Positions 1-11,144 of a DNA stretch of 33,876 bases are shown piece by piece. The stretch spans positions 1-33,876 of the forward strand of contig JAGGAC010000037.1 of assembly GCA_017889635.1 (NCBI GenBank). Direction: 5' to 3'. The position numbers and the translations under genes are program-made. A model generated the notes under the pieces. The model saw nothing but the letters and a program-made list of their open reading frames with translations, had not been told where the DNA came from and searched no databases. The stretch is from Bacillota bacterium. Its GTDB lineage: Bacteria; Bacillota; Negativicutes; Sporomusales; CTSoil-080. How positions within the stretch are numbered: position 1 is the first letter of the stretch; each line of letters opens with the position of its first letter.

Positions 1-35
1 TTGTCTTCAGGACTTACTTTAGTTTTGACTGACAT
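1..35 (-). CDS. Start of an unidentified gene, cut by the window edge
   Basis: An ATG at 33-35 on minus opens a frame that runs without a stop to the window edge and reads MSVKTKVSPED. It is preceded by AGGGGGA at 41-47, a good Shine-Dalgarno site 5-6 nt away. It lies 120 nt downstream of eno in the same direction, so it may be the next gene of the glycolytic operon or a separate one. Eleven residues are too few to name a family. Its ribosome-binding site lies inside a long hairpin (separate entry). Confidence 0.6.
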   Translation of the reverse strand, partial: MSVKTKVSPED

Positions 36-40
36 AGAAA

Positions 41-88
41 TCCCCCTATAGTTGACAATTTATTTTTTCATTGTCTCCTATAGGGGGA
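41..88 (-). promoter_or_regulatory. Hairpin that buries the ribosome-binding site of the gene after eno
   Basis: Bases 41-51 (TCCCCCTATAG) pair with 78-88 (CTATAGGGGGA), then after a 2x2 internal loop 54-59 (GACAAT) pair with 70-75 (ATTGTC). The apical loop is 10 nt. In minus-strand RNA the 3' arm contains the AGGGGGA Shine-Dalgarno of the gene starting at 35, so the fold would mask it. There is only a short TTT after the stem, so it is a poor intrinsic terminator. A tiny frame, ATG AAA AAA TAA, sits at the apex at 71-60 behind AGGAGA. A control element is inferred and a weak terminator for eno is the alternative. Confidence 0.5.
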
Positions 89-155
89 GCATATCAGTAT
101 GCTTTTAGGGGCAGTCTCTTTACTTTATCGTGTTTCCACCCAGTTCTCCGCACTA

Positions 156-2992
<2,837 letters not shown>

Positions 2993-3039
2993 GCTATCCC
3001 TCCTTCTTCGATTTTATCTATTCGCGGAATAACGTCTTA

Positions 3040-3786
3040 CTAATACTTTACAATTTTAGCGAACGTTCCCGGTTCCAAGCTAGCGCCACCAACCAGCGCT
3101 CCATCAATGTCGCTTTTACCCATAAGTTCACTGATATTTTCAGGCTTAACACTGCCACCATATTGAATCCGCACCGCTTCAGAACAGCCCGATCCGAACA
3201 ACGTCGTAATTGTCCGGCGAATAAAAGCGCATACTGCGTTAGCATCATCGCTTGAAGCAGTCCTGCCGGTACCAATAGCCCAAATAGGTTCATAGGCAAT
3301 CACCATCGCCGCCACCTGCTTGGCAGTCAAACCTGAAAGTCCTTGTTTAACCTGACCTTCTACAACCGTTTCGGTGTCACCAGCCTCACGCTCAGCCAAC
3401 GTCTCTCCAACGCACATGATTGGCGTCAAATCATAAGCAAAAGCCGCTTTCAGTTTATTATTAACGCTAGCATCTGTTTCAGCAAAAAACTGTCGCCTTT
3501 CCGAGTGACCAATAATTACATATTCACAGCCAGCCTCTTTGAGCATTAACGGTGAAACTTCGCCAGTAAAAGCTCCTTGTTTTTCCCAGTGCATATTCTG
3601 AGCACCAAGCTTAATTGCTCCTTTTGTCAGTTCCTTCGCCGGATACAAAGCTGTAAACGGCGGACAGACTACAACTTCCGCGTTTCCTGCTCCGTCAATC
3701 AGCTTACTTAGTTCGCTAATAAAAACCAAAGCTTCAGCAACTGTTTTATGCATTTTCCAATTACCAGCTAATATTGGTTTTCGCAT
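3040..3786 (-). CDS. tpiA: Triose-phosphate isomerase
   Basis: Interconverts dihydroxyacetone phosphate and glyceraldehyde 3-phosphate. The TIM-barrel protein of 248 aa shows the substrate-binding NWKMH at 9-13 (K11), the electrophile His in IIGHSERR (H94), and the catalytic base in YEPIWAIGTG (E166). The phosphate-binding GGS and GALVGGASL lie near the C-terminus. The start is the ATG at 3786 giving MRKPILAGNW, behind GGGGGTGAT; the upstream in-frame ATG would add eight residues not seen in the family. The gene follows pgk by 13 nt. Confidence 0.97.
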   Translation of the reverse strand: MRKPILAGNWKMHKTVAEALVFISELSKLIDGAGNAEVVVCPPFTALYPAKELTKGAIKLGAQNMHWEKQGAFTGEVSPLMLKEAGCEYVIIGHSERRQFFAETDASVNNKLKAAFAYDLTPIMCVGETLAEREAGDTETVVEGQVKQGLSGLTAKQVAAMVIAYEPIWAIGTGRTASSDDANAVCAFIRRTITTLFGSGCSEAVRIQYGGSVKPENISELMGKSDIDGALVGGASLEPGTFAKIVKY

Positions 3787-3799
3787 AAAATCACCCCCA

Positions 3800-4984
3800 T
3801 CATTTATCATTTATCGCAGCAATGCCAGGCAGTACTTTTCCTTCCAAGAACTCCAGGGATGCTCCGCCGCCAGTAGATATGTGACTGATATTCTTCTGAA
3901 CGCCAACTTTTTCGATAGCAGCAATAGAATCTCCACCACCTACCACACTAACCGCTTTTGAGGCAGCCACAGCATGAGCTACAGCTTCAGTACCTTTAGC
4001 AAAGGTATCCATTTCAAAAACACCCATTGGCCCATTCCAAACAATCAACTTAGCATCAACAAGAGCTGCGGCGTAAGCCTTACTGGTATCTGGCCCAATA
4101 TCGAGCGCCATCCATTCTTGCGGAATCTCATCCACTTTGACCACTTTCGAATCGGCTTCAGCAGCAAATTTATCGGCAACTACCACATCGGTTGGAAGTA
4201 AGAGAGAAACACCGCGTTTTTTTGCGTCAGCAATAAGCGAACGTGCCAACTCAAGCTTATCCTCTTCCACCAATGATTTACCAGCGGCATAACCCTGGGC
4301 AGCAAGAAAGGTATTTGCCATACCACCGCCAATAATTAGCGTATCTACTTTAGTTAAAAGATTACCGATAACACCGATCTTGTCCGAAACCTTGGCTCCA
4401 CCAATGATTGCCACATATGGGTGAACCGGACTAGAAACCGCCTGTCCCAGGAAATTAATCTCCTTCTCCATCAACATTCCGGCCACCGCAGGCAGATATT
4501 TAGTTATCCCTTCCACCGAGGCGTGAGCCCGGTGCGATACCCCGAAAGCATCATTAACGTATACTTCAGCCAACGAAGCCAATTTAGCAGCAAACTCGGC
4601 ATTGTTTTTTTCTTCTTCAGAATGAAAACGCAGATTTTCCAAAAGAAGCACCTGATCGGCCTTAAGTTCACCGACCTTGGCCTCAGCCTGAGGTCCAACA
4701 CAGTCTCCCGCAAACAATACCTCTTTGCCTAAAAGTTCGGCCAGCCTTTTTGCCACCGGTGAAAGTGAATACTCCGGCACTGGCGCTCCCTTTGGTCGGC
4801 CAAGATGACTGACCAGAACAACGGCCGCATTTTTTTCCAACAAGTATTCAATTGTAGGAAGGGTCGCCCTTATGCGAGTATCGTCAGTAATTTTGCCATT
4901 CTTATCCAGCGGCACATTATAATCAACCCGGACAAGTACCTTTTTACCTGAAACATTAATATCGCGTATCGTCTTTTTATCCAT
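3800..4984 (-). CDS. pgk: Phosphoglycerate kinase
   Basis: Transfers phosphate from 1,3-bisphosphoglycerate to ADP. The 394-residue protein has the two Rossmann-like lobes of the family: the N-terminal substrate site VDYNVPLD and SHLGRPKG, and the C-terminal nucleotide site with [22 protein letters not shown] and [11 protein letters not shown]. The start is the ATG at 4984 ([11 protein letters not shown]) behind GGAGG; an upstream in-frame start would lie in the terminator. A hairpin terminator separates it from gapA and its U-tract runs directly into this ribosome-binding site, so pgk and the genes after it may be expressed below gapA. Confidence 0.97.
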   Translation of the reverse strand: MDKKTIRDINVSGKKVLVRVDYNVPLDKNGKITDDTRIRATLPTIEYLLEKNAAVVLVSHLGRPKGAPVPEYSLSPVAKRLAELLGKEVLFAGDCVGPQAEAKVGELKADQVLLLENLRFHSEEEKNNAEFAAKLASLAEVYVNDAFGVSHRAHASVEGITKYLPAVAGMLMEKEINFLGQAVSSPVHPYVAIIGGAKVSDKIGVIGNLLTKVDTLIIGGGMANTFLAAQGYAAGKSLVEEDKLELARSLIADAKKRGVSLLLPTDVVVADKFAAEADSKVVKVDEIPQEWMALDIGPDTSKAYAAALVDAKLIVWNGPMGVFEMDTFAKGTEAVAHAVAASKAVSVVGGGDSIAAIEKVGVQKNISHISTGGGASLEFLEGKVLPGIAAINDK

Positions 4985-4997
4985 GTTTCGTTCCTCC

Positions 4998-5028
4998 AAA
5001 AAGGGTCACATAAAGTGACCCCTTTTTT
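4998..5028 (-). terminator. Hairpin terminator between gapA and pgk
   Basis: GGGTCAC at 5003-5009 pairs with GTGACCC at 5015-5021 around the loop ATAAA. It is flanked by A5 on one side and T6 on the other, so the stem extends by A-U pairs. Read on minus it is a stem followed by TTTTT and then at once GGAGG, the pgk ribosome-binding site. The whole gap is 61 nt and contains no other obvious promoter, which suggests partial termination inside the glycolytic operon. Confidence 0.8.
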
Positions 5029-5045
5029 GATATTCAAAAAGAAAA

Positions 5046-6071
<1,026 letters not shown>

Positions 6072-7100
6072 CTATAATTGTTTTTTTATTATATCCTGAA
6101 TAGTTCTGGCCGCCGCCTCGTCGGTGACCAGTACTTCCTGACCCCCAGCGGCAGCTACAGCGACAATGGCTTCCGCTTTTTTACGGCCTCCTGCCACAGC
6201 AATAACATGCCTTATATCGGCCAGTTCATCCAGGTGTAACCCCACTCCGCCTGAAGTATAAACAACCTCACCTTTCAGGCTACAATAATGACCAAATGTC
6301 TCGCCTGTAGCACCTAGTTCCTCAAGTCTCCGGATAATTTCCGGCGCGGCCCCCCGTCTTCGAGCCATCGCTGCAGCCTGCCCGATGCCGGACAGAAGCA
6401 CTCCAGCCTCTCTAATCAATTTAGCTACAGAACTAACATTGACGTCCCGTACCAATACCGCCATCGCTTCTGGACTAAGCCCTTCCGGAATGTGAAGTAA
6501 ACGGTACCGTCCCCCAAGTTTGTTGGCCATCACCGCTGCAATAGTGTTTGCCTGATATTCCACAACTTCTCCAAGTCCGCCACGAGCTGGCACCACAGTG
6601 ACATCTGGCGCATGAAAATAAATTGCCTCCGCCACCAGGGCCATAGTCGAACCGCCACTGACTGCAATAATCTTATTATTCCCCAGATACTCGTGCAATA
6701 ATGCAGCAGCTGCCCGTCCTAACTCGCGTTGTACGGCAGTGTCATTCTCACTATCACCACGGATAACTACTACCTTTTTCAGCCCCAACCGTTCGGCCAG
6801 TTCTTGTTCCAAGGAAGACAAGCCATACATTATCCGGACATAATCATCCAAATCACTTAGTACAGTTTGGCCATTGCTGGTAATTGTCATCCCTAGCGGC
6901 GAGAATTCAATCAGTCCGGCACTTTTTAAGAAATCAACCTGAGCCCGTACCACCCTTTCACCTAAATCAAGTGCAGCTGCCAGCGCCCTCCGGCCAACAG
7001 GCTCAGCGTATTTAACTTGGCGCAATATATTGTACCTATCTTCAATGACGCTTAACAATTCAGGCGCAATTTTTCGTTGTAATTCAATTGCCTTTTCCAC
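6072..7100 (-). CDS. cggR: Central glycolytic genes regulator, SorC/DeoR-type repressor
   Basis: In Bacillus, CggR represses the gapA operon and is relieved by fructose-1,6-bisphosphate. This 342-residue protein has an N-terminal winged-helix region with ALAAALDLGERVVRAQVDFLKSAGLI at about 41-66 and a C-terminal SorC sugar-phosphate-binding domain with AVSGGSTMA, VPARGGLGE and GEVVYTSGGVGLHLDEL. Position directly upstream of gapA supports the name. Two in-frame starts are possible, TTG at 7103 and GTG at 7100; GTG is preferred because it is 7 nt from GGGAG. The GGGAC repeats in the leader (7126-7154, 7232-7260) are the likely autoregulatory sites. Confidence 0.93.
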   Translation of the reverse strand: MEKAIELQRKIAPELLSVIEDRYNILRQVKYAEPVGRRALAAALDLGERVVRAQVDFLKSAGLIEFSPLGMTITSNGQTVLSDLDDYVRIMYGLSSLEQELAERLGLKKVVVIRGDSENDTAVQRELGRAAAALLHEYLGNNKIIAVSGGSTMALVAEAIYFHAPDVTVVPARGGLGEVVEYQANTIAAVMANKLGGRYRLLHIPEGLSPEAMAVLVRDVNVSSVAKLIREAGVLLSGIGQAAAMARRRGAAPEIIRRLEELGATGETFGHYCSLKGEVVYTSGGVGLHLDELADIRHVIAVAGGRKKAEAIVAVAAAGGQEVLVTDEAAARTIQDIIKKQL

Positions 7101-7125
7101 CAATTGTCTCCCTAGGTCTTATTTT

Positions 7126-7154
7126 GTCCCATCAATTCGAACATATTTTGTCCC
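7126..7154 (-). promoter_or_regulatory. Proximal CggR-like operator (GGGAC direct repeat)
   Basis: On minus the sequence has GGGACAAAATA twice, with the GGGAC boxes at 7150-7154 and 7126-7130, exactly 24 bp apart. The known Bacillus CggR operator is a direct repeat built on GGGAC and TGTC; here TGTT follows the first box and AGAC the second at the corresponding distance. The site lies between the candidate -10 at 7176-7181 and the cggR start, where a repressor would block elongation. The period is longer than that recalled for Bacillus. Confidence 0.7.
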
Positions 7155-7231
7155 ACCACAGGCATAATATTCATCATTATATTTAAAAGTAATCTTCTTT
7201 AATTAACTCACACGCCGTAGGGCCATATTAC

Positions 7232-7260
7232 GTCCCAATCCAATGTGCTATTTTTGTCCC
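7232..7260 (-). promoter_or_regulatory. Distal CggR-like operator (GGGAC direct repeat)
   Basis: A second pair of GGGAC boxes on minus, at 7256-7260 and 7232-7236, has the same 24 bp period as the proximal site. It lies 106 bp upstream of the proximal pair, close to ten helical turns, so both pairs face the same side of the DNA. Two sites around a promoter are suited to co-operative or looping repression; this is inference. The first box also forms one arm of an inverted repeat with 7268-7276. Confidence 0.55.
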
Positions 7261-7411
7261 GCATTCCGGACAAAAAAACTATATTTTGTAAATTTCGCTA
7301 TCGTATCATTTATTCCTGCCTAACATAGAAATATTTTGACAAATATTTCATATTAGCTTTTATAATGACGTTAAGCAATCCAGCTTCAATTATTAATTAT
7401 CTATCACACGG

Positions 7412-8788
7412 TTAATACCGCCGTCGCTTGCTTGACGCTGCAATTCCTAATTCTTCGCGATATTTAGCCACTGTGCGGCGGGAAATATTTACCCCCTGTT
7501 TAGCTAAGGTCGTAGCTATCATCTGGTCGCTTAGCGGCTCATGTTGGTCTTCCGCAGCAATCAATTCTTTAATTTGTCGTTTGACCGGCGTCGCAGACAA
7601 GCTATTGCCATCCGCACCTTGCAAGCCGGAAGTAAAGAAGGTTCTTAAACCAACCAGACCATGCGGAGTATCGGCATATTTATTCGCAATAGCCCGGCTA
7701 ACTGTCGATTCATGAATGCCCAGTTCAGCAGCTACTTCTTTCATCGTAAGCGGTTTTAAATACCGTGGACCATAATCGAAGTACTGGCGCTGCAAATCAA
7801 TAATGGTCTTTACAACATTATAAAGTGTACGTCGGCGCTGTTCAATACTCTTAATCAGCCATACCGCAGCGTTGATGCGGCCCTCAACAAATTTTTTAGC
7901 ATCGTTATCAGCTTCGCGAATAACACGGCGATAATAGGGATTAATTGTTAAATGAGGAACGTTACTGTCATTAATAATAATGACATAATCATCGTTAACC
8001 CGTTCAATATTAACATCAGGAATTATATATGAAGGCTGAGAGCCGCCATCAAAAATCCGTCCAGGTTTCGGATCAAACGTACGTATTACGTCCACCGCTT
8101 GTTGTACCTCATGGGTCGTACAATTCATTTTGTCGGCAATAGCCTTAAAATGCCCAATCCCCACGTCATCCAAATGTTCCTTAATAATCGCCTGTACTAA
8201 GGTATCCGTAATCCCTTTTTGTTCTGCTTGGATCAAAAGACATTCCCCTAAATTTCTCGCTCCCACGCCCGACGGATCAAAGGTCTGAATAACCTTCAAT
8301 ACTTCCATTACTGTATCCTCGGAAACCCCGAGTTTTTCAGCCGCTTCAGCTACCGTACCAGATAGATAGCCATTATCATCAATGCAACCGATAAGATATT
8401 TACCAACCAATCGACTTTGAGTGTTCAAAATAGTTAAATGAAGCTGAAACTCAAGATGTTCTTGCAACGTAGAAACTGCAGATAAAAGTGCCGCAAGAGA
8501 CATTTTTTCATCACTCACCTCTGAGGCGTGGCTGCTATCAGCCCCATCGTTAAAATACTCAGCCCAATCAAAATATTCCTGAAGCTGAGCATCATTAGCT
8601 GTTTCTGCGGAATTGTCAACAGTCGTACTTTCATCCAACTCCAAAACCGGGTTCTCCAAGAGTTCCTGTTCCACCATTTCAGCTAAATCAAGCGATGAAA
8701 GCTGTAAAATAGCAATTGCTTGTTTTAATTGAGGAGTCATAATAAGTTTTTGATTCATTTCCAACTTCAAACCATAGTCTAATCGCAT
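7412..8788 (-). CDS. rpoN: RNA polymerase sigma-54 factor
   Basis: Directs RNA polymerase to -24/-12 promoters that need an AAA+ activator. The 458-residue protein has the Gln/Leu-rich region I (LKLEMNQKLIMTPQLKQAIAIL in pieces, about 7-29), an acidic region II, the core-binding region, the HTH around KEVAAELGIHESTVSRAI, and the RpoN box close to the C-terminus seen here as ISRRTVAKYREELGI. The ATG at 8788 follows GGAGAGGAGGGG. It is 44 nt downstream of hypE in the same direction and may be co-transcribed with the hyp genes. No -24/-12 promoter was recognised in this window. Confidence 0.96.
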   Translation of the reverse strand: MRLDYGLKLEMNQKLIMTPQLKQAIAILQLSSLDLAEMVEQELLENPVLELDESTTVDNSAETANDAQLQEYFDWAEYFNDGADSSHASEVSDEKMSLAALLSAVSTLQEHLEFQLHLTILNTQSRLVGKYLIGCIDDNGYLSGTVAEAAEKLGVSEDTVMEVLKVIQTFDPSGVGARNLGECLLIQAEQKGITDTLVQAIIKEHLDDVGIGHFKAIADKMNCTTHEVQQAVDVIRTFDPKPGRIFDGGSQPSYIIPDVNIERVNDDYVIIINDSNVPHLTINPYYRRVIREADNDAKKFVEGRINAAVWLIKSIEQRRRTLYNVVKTIIDLQRQYFDYGPRYLKPLTMKEVAAELGIHESTVSRAIANKYADTPHGLVGLRTFFTSGLQGADGNSLSATPVKRQIKELIAAEDQHEPLSDQMIATTLAKQGVNISRRTVAKYREELGIAASSKRRRY

Positions 8789-8832
8789 TTATTGCCCCTC
8801 CTCTCCGTTTGATACAGTGCCCCCTAAATAAG

Positions 8833-9843
8833 TTAACAAATACGCGGCAACTGGTCATTTGCTAACGTATCTAAGAGCCGCACACCTCCGATAGCAGTGC
8901 GTAGTCCAACCTGTCCAGGAGAAGTTGCTATTACCTGTCCAATAACCCGAGCGTCGCTCCCATAAGCATGCCTTCTTAGTGTAGCCAAAGCCTTTTCAGT
9001 ATAATTAGCTTCGACGAAAATCACTGCTTTACCTTCATTAGCAAGGTAAAGCGGGTCAAATCCCAAAATATTACACACCGCTAAGACTTCCGGTCTTACC
9101 GGTATAGTTGCCTCGTCAACCATGATCCCAACCCTAGCCTGAACGGCAATTTCCTTAAGAACAGTCGCTAGACCTCCTCGGGTTGGATCTCTTAGTACAG
9201 CAATCTCAGGGACCTCAGTCAACAGTTCACCAATCATCATATTAAGCGGTGCACAATCGCTAGTAACAGTAACCGGCAGAGAGAGTCCGTACCGTTCTGA
9301 CATAATAGCGATGGCATGATCCCCGAGAAAGCCAGTGACAATAATATTCTGCCCTGGACAAGCCCGGATTGGTGAAATAGACACCCCTTCAATAAGAACG
9401 CCAATTCCGGCAGTATTAATAAATATGCCGTCAGCTGCTCCATTCTCCACTACCTTAGTATCACCGGTTACAATTTTTACACCGGCTTCAGCAGCCGCGC
9501 TTCGCATTGACTCAACAATCCGCACTAGGTCTGAATATAAAAATCCCTCTTCAATAATAAACCCTGCAGAAAGATACCTCGCCTGAGCTCCGCTCATCGC
9601 TAAATCGTTAACGGTGCCACATACAGCCAGTTTACCGATATCGCCACCAGAAAAAAACAACGGTTTCACCACATAAGAATCTGTAGTAAACGCCAGATCA
9701 GCCCTATCAACCGTCACTTTAGCCCCGTCATGCAGTTCATCCAGTGCTGTATTAGAAAAGGCTGGCCGCATAAGTTGGTCCACTAGTTTATGACTAAGTT
9801 TTCCTCCATTGCCATGAGCTAAAAGAATACGCTCGTCTTTCAT
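8833..9843 (-). CDS. hypE: Hydrogenase maturation protein HypE (carbamoyl dehydratase)
   Basis: HypE takes a carbamoyl group from HypF on its C-terminal Cys and dehydrates it with ATP to a thiocyanate, which supplies the cyanide ligands of the [NiFe]-hydrogenase iron. The 336-residue PurM/AIR-synthase-like protein has an N-terminal HGNGGKLSH, the ATP-site segments VTGDTKVV and RDPTRGGLATVL, and ends in the diagnostic PRIC. The start is the ATG at 9843, behind GGGAGGTG, and its ATGA overlaps the stop of hypD by 4 nt. A longer upstream frame lies inside hypD and is not used. Confidence 0.96.
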   Translation of the reverse strand: MKDERILLAHGNGGKLSHKLVDQLMRPAFSNTALDELHDGAKVTVDRADLAFTTDSYVVKPLFFSGGDIGKLAVCGTVNDLAMSGAQARYLSAGFIIEEGFLYSDLVRIVESMRSAAAEAGVKIVTGDTKVVENGAADGIFINTAGIGVLIEGVSISPIRACPGQNIIVTGFLGDHAIAIMSERYGLSLPVTVTSDCAPLNMMIGELLTEVPEIAVLRDPTRGGLATVLKEIAVQARVGIMVDEATIPVRPEVLAVCNILGFDPLYLANEGKAVIFVEANYTEKALATLRRHAYGSDARVIGQVIATSPGQVGLRTAIGGVRLLDTLANDQLPRIC

Positions 9844-10931
9844 ATTGGCCACCTCCCTGAGCCGTAACGATACCATGCGGCACACGCTCCTTCTAACGAA
9901 ACCATGCAGGAACCTATCGGTTGTTCTGGCCGACAAGCTTCTCCGAACAAAGAACAGTCAACCGGCTTTACCACTCCGCGTAGCACTTCGCCACAGAGAC
10001 AACCACAAGGCTCTACAGTTGGCTCTACCTCAACCGTTAAGTTGCTTGTAGCATCAAACCGACGGTACTTGCCATTTACCCTAAGCCCAGACCCTGATAT
10101 AACCCCTAACCCCCGCCAGACCGTATCTTCCACCTCATATACCTGCTTCATCACCATACAAGCATCAGGATTACCTTCACTCCGCGCAATGCGCCGATAC
10201 TGATTTTCGATTTCTGCTTTACCTGCCGCAATTTGCTTCACCAGCATATATACAGCCTGCAAGATATCTAATGCCTCAAAACCTGCAATTACTGCCGGAA
10301 CAGCAAAATCTCCCGCTAAAAATTGATAAGGCATTTCACCAATTATAGCGCTAACATGCCCAGGTAAAAGTAGTCCGTCCAGATGAACATCGTTGCTGCA
10401 TAACGCCCGCAGCGCTGGCGGCACTAACTTGTGAGCAGACAATACATAAAAATTATCCACACCAGCATCCGCAGCAGCTAATACTGTTGCCGCAGCAGTT
10501 GGTGCCGTTGTTTCAAAGCCGACTGCCAAAAAGATAACCTTCTTCGTAGTGTTAGCTGCAGCAATATCTAAACTTTCAAGTGGCGAATATACAATGCGAA
10601 TATCAGCCCCCTTCGCCTTTTGGACTGATAAGCTTGACGAAGACCCAGGCACCCTGAGCATATCGCCAAAGGTAGTAATTATTACATCATCCTGGCGACT
10701 ATATGCAATAGCGGTGTCTAAATAAGCGTTGGAAGTGACACATACCGGGCAACCCGGCCCACTAACCAATTCCACCTCTAGGGGGAGAAGTTGGCGGATG
10801 CCAGACTTAAAAATAGCCACCGTGTGTGTGCCGCACACTTCCATTAACCGTAAAGGACGATCCACCAAACGACTAATCTCCCTAGAAAAAAAATTAGCGG
10901 TGCGTTTTAGATCCTTACTGCTTGTCATCAT
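9840..10931 (-). CDS. hypD: Hydrogenase maturation protein HypD
   Basis: HypD is the 4Fe-4S scaffold on which, together with HypC, the Fe(CN)2CO group is assembled. About 363 residues show the conserved CGTHT near 36, GPGCPVC, GFETTAPT, SAHKLVPPA and the C-terminal cysteine cluster CGCLCGEVLRG, CSLFGEAC and IGSCMVSLEGAC. Two starts are close, ATG at 10931 and 10928; 10931 lies 10 nt from GGAG, and a TTG at 10940 is too near the Shine-Dalgarno. The gene overlaps the end of hypC by 17 nt and the start of hypE by 4 nt, showing tight coupling. Confidence 0.95.
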   Translation of the reverse strand: MMTSSKDLKRTANFFSREISRLVDRPLRLMEVCGTHTVAIFKSGIRQLLPLEVELVSGPGCPVCVTSNAYLDTAIAYSRQDDVIITTFGDMLRVPGSSSSLSVQKAKGADIRIVYSPLESLDIAAANTTKKVIFLAVGFETTAPTAAATVLAAADAGVDNFYVLSAHKLVPPALRALCSNDVHLDGLLLPGHVSAIIGEMPYQFLAGDFAVPAVIAGFEALDILQAVYMLVKQIAAGKAEIENQYRRIARSEGNPDACMVMKQVYEVEDTVWRGLGVISGSGLRVNGKYRRFDATSNLTVEVEPTVEPCGCLCGEVLRGVVKPVDCSLFGEACRPEQPIGSCMVSLEGACAAWYRYGSGRWPI

Positions 10932-11142
10932 ATCCCGCAAGCTCCTTCAAGAGTTCCATCGTTTGTTTGGCCTCCGCTTCGTCCACCTTCTGAATTGCGA
11001 ATCCAGCATGTACCAGCACATAGTCTCCGACTACAGCATCTGGAAGTAGCATCATACTGACTTTGCGATTAACACCGCTTATATCCACAGTTGACAGCAT
11101 ATCTTCCAGTTCAATTATCCTTGCAGGTACCGCTAAACACAT
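10915..11142 (-). CDS. hypC: Hydrogenase maturation chaperone HypC/HybG family
   Basis: Small chaperone that carries the iron with its ligands together with HypD and hands it to the hydrogenase large-subunit precursor. The start is set to the ATG at 11142 because family members begin MCLA(V/I)P and need Cys as residue 2; the frame could open two codons earlier. The 75 aa include MCLAVPARI, a beta-barrel core VSMMLLPDAVVGDYVLVHAGFAI in pieces, and an acidic tail. It starts 2 nt after the hypF stop and overlaps hypD. Confidence 0.95.
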   Translation of the reverse strand: MCLAVPARIIELEDMLSTVDISGVNRKVSMMLLPDAVVGDYVLVHAGFAIQKVDEAEAKQTMELLKELAGYDDKQ

Positions 11143-11144
11143 TA

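Larger units (their letters stand above)
7101..7411. other. Regulatory gap between rpoN and cggR
   Basis: This 311 bp AT-rich stretch holds no convincing gene. It contains two pairs of GGGAC direct repeats on minus (separate entries), a TATAAT on minus at 7176-7181 that could be the cggR -10 with a poor -35, an inverted repeat TTTTTGTCC/GGACAAAAA at 7251-7259/7268-7276, and a TTGACA/TATAAT pair on plus at 7336-7366 pointing into the 3' end of rpoN. No clear intrinsic terminator for rpoN with a U-run on minus was found. Confidence 0.7.

Noticed and set aside
90-103. GCATACTGATATGC as an eno terminator
   Set aside because: Only a 5 bp stem and no T-run on minus.
7251-7276. TTTTTGTCC/GGACAAAAA inverted repeat as the rpoN terminator
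   Set aside because: The 9 bp arms are mostly A/T at the base and on minus the stem is not followed by a T-run; it overlaps a GGGAC box, so a regulator site is more likely.
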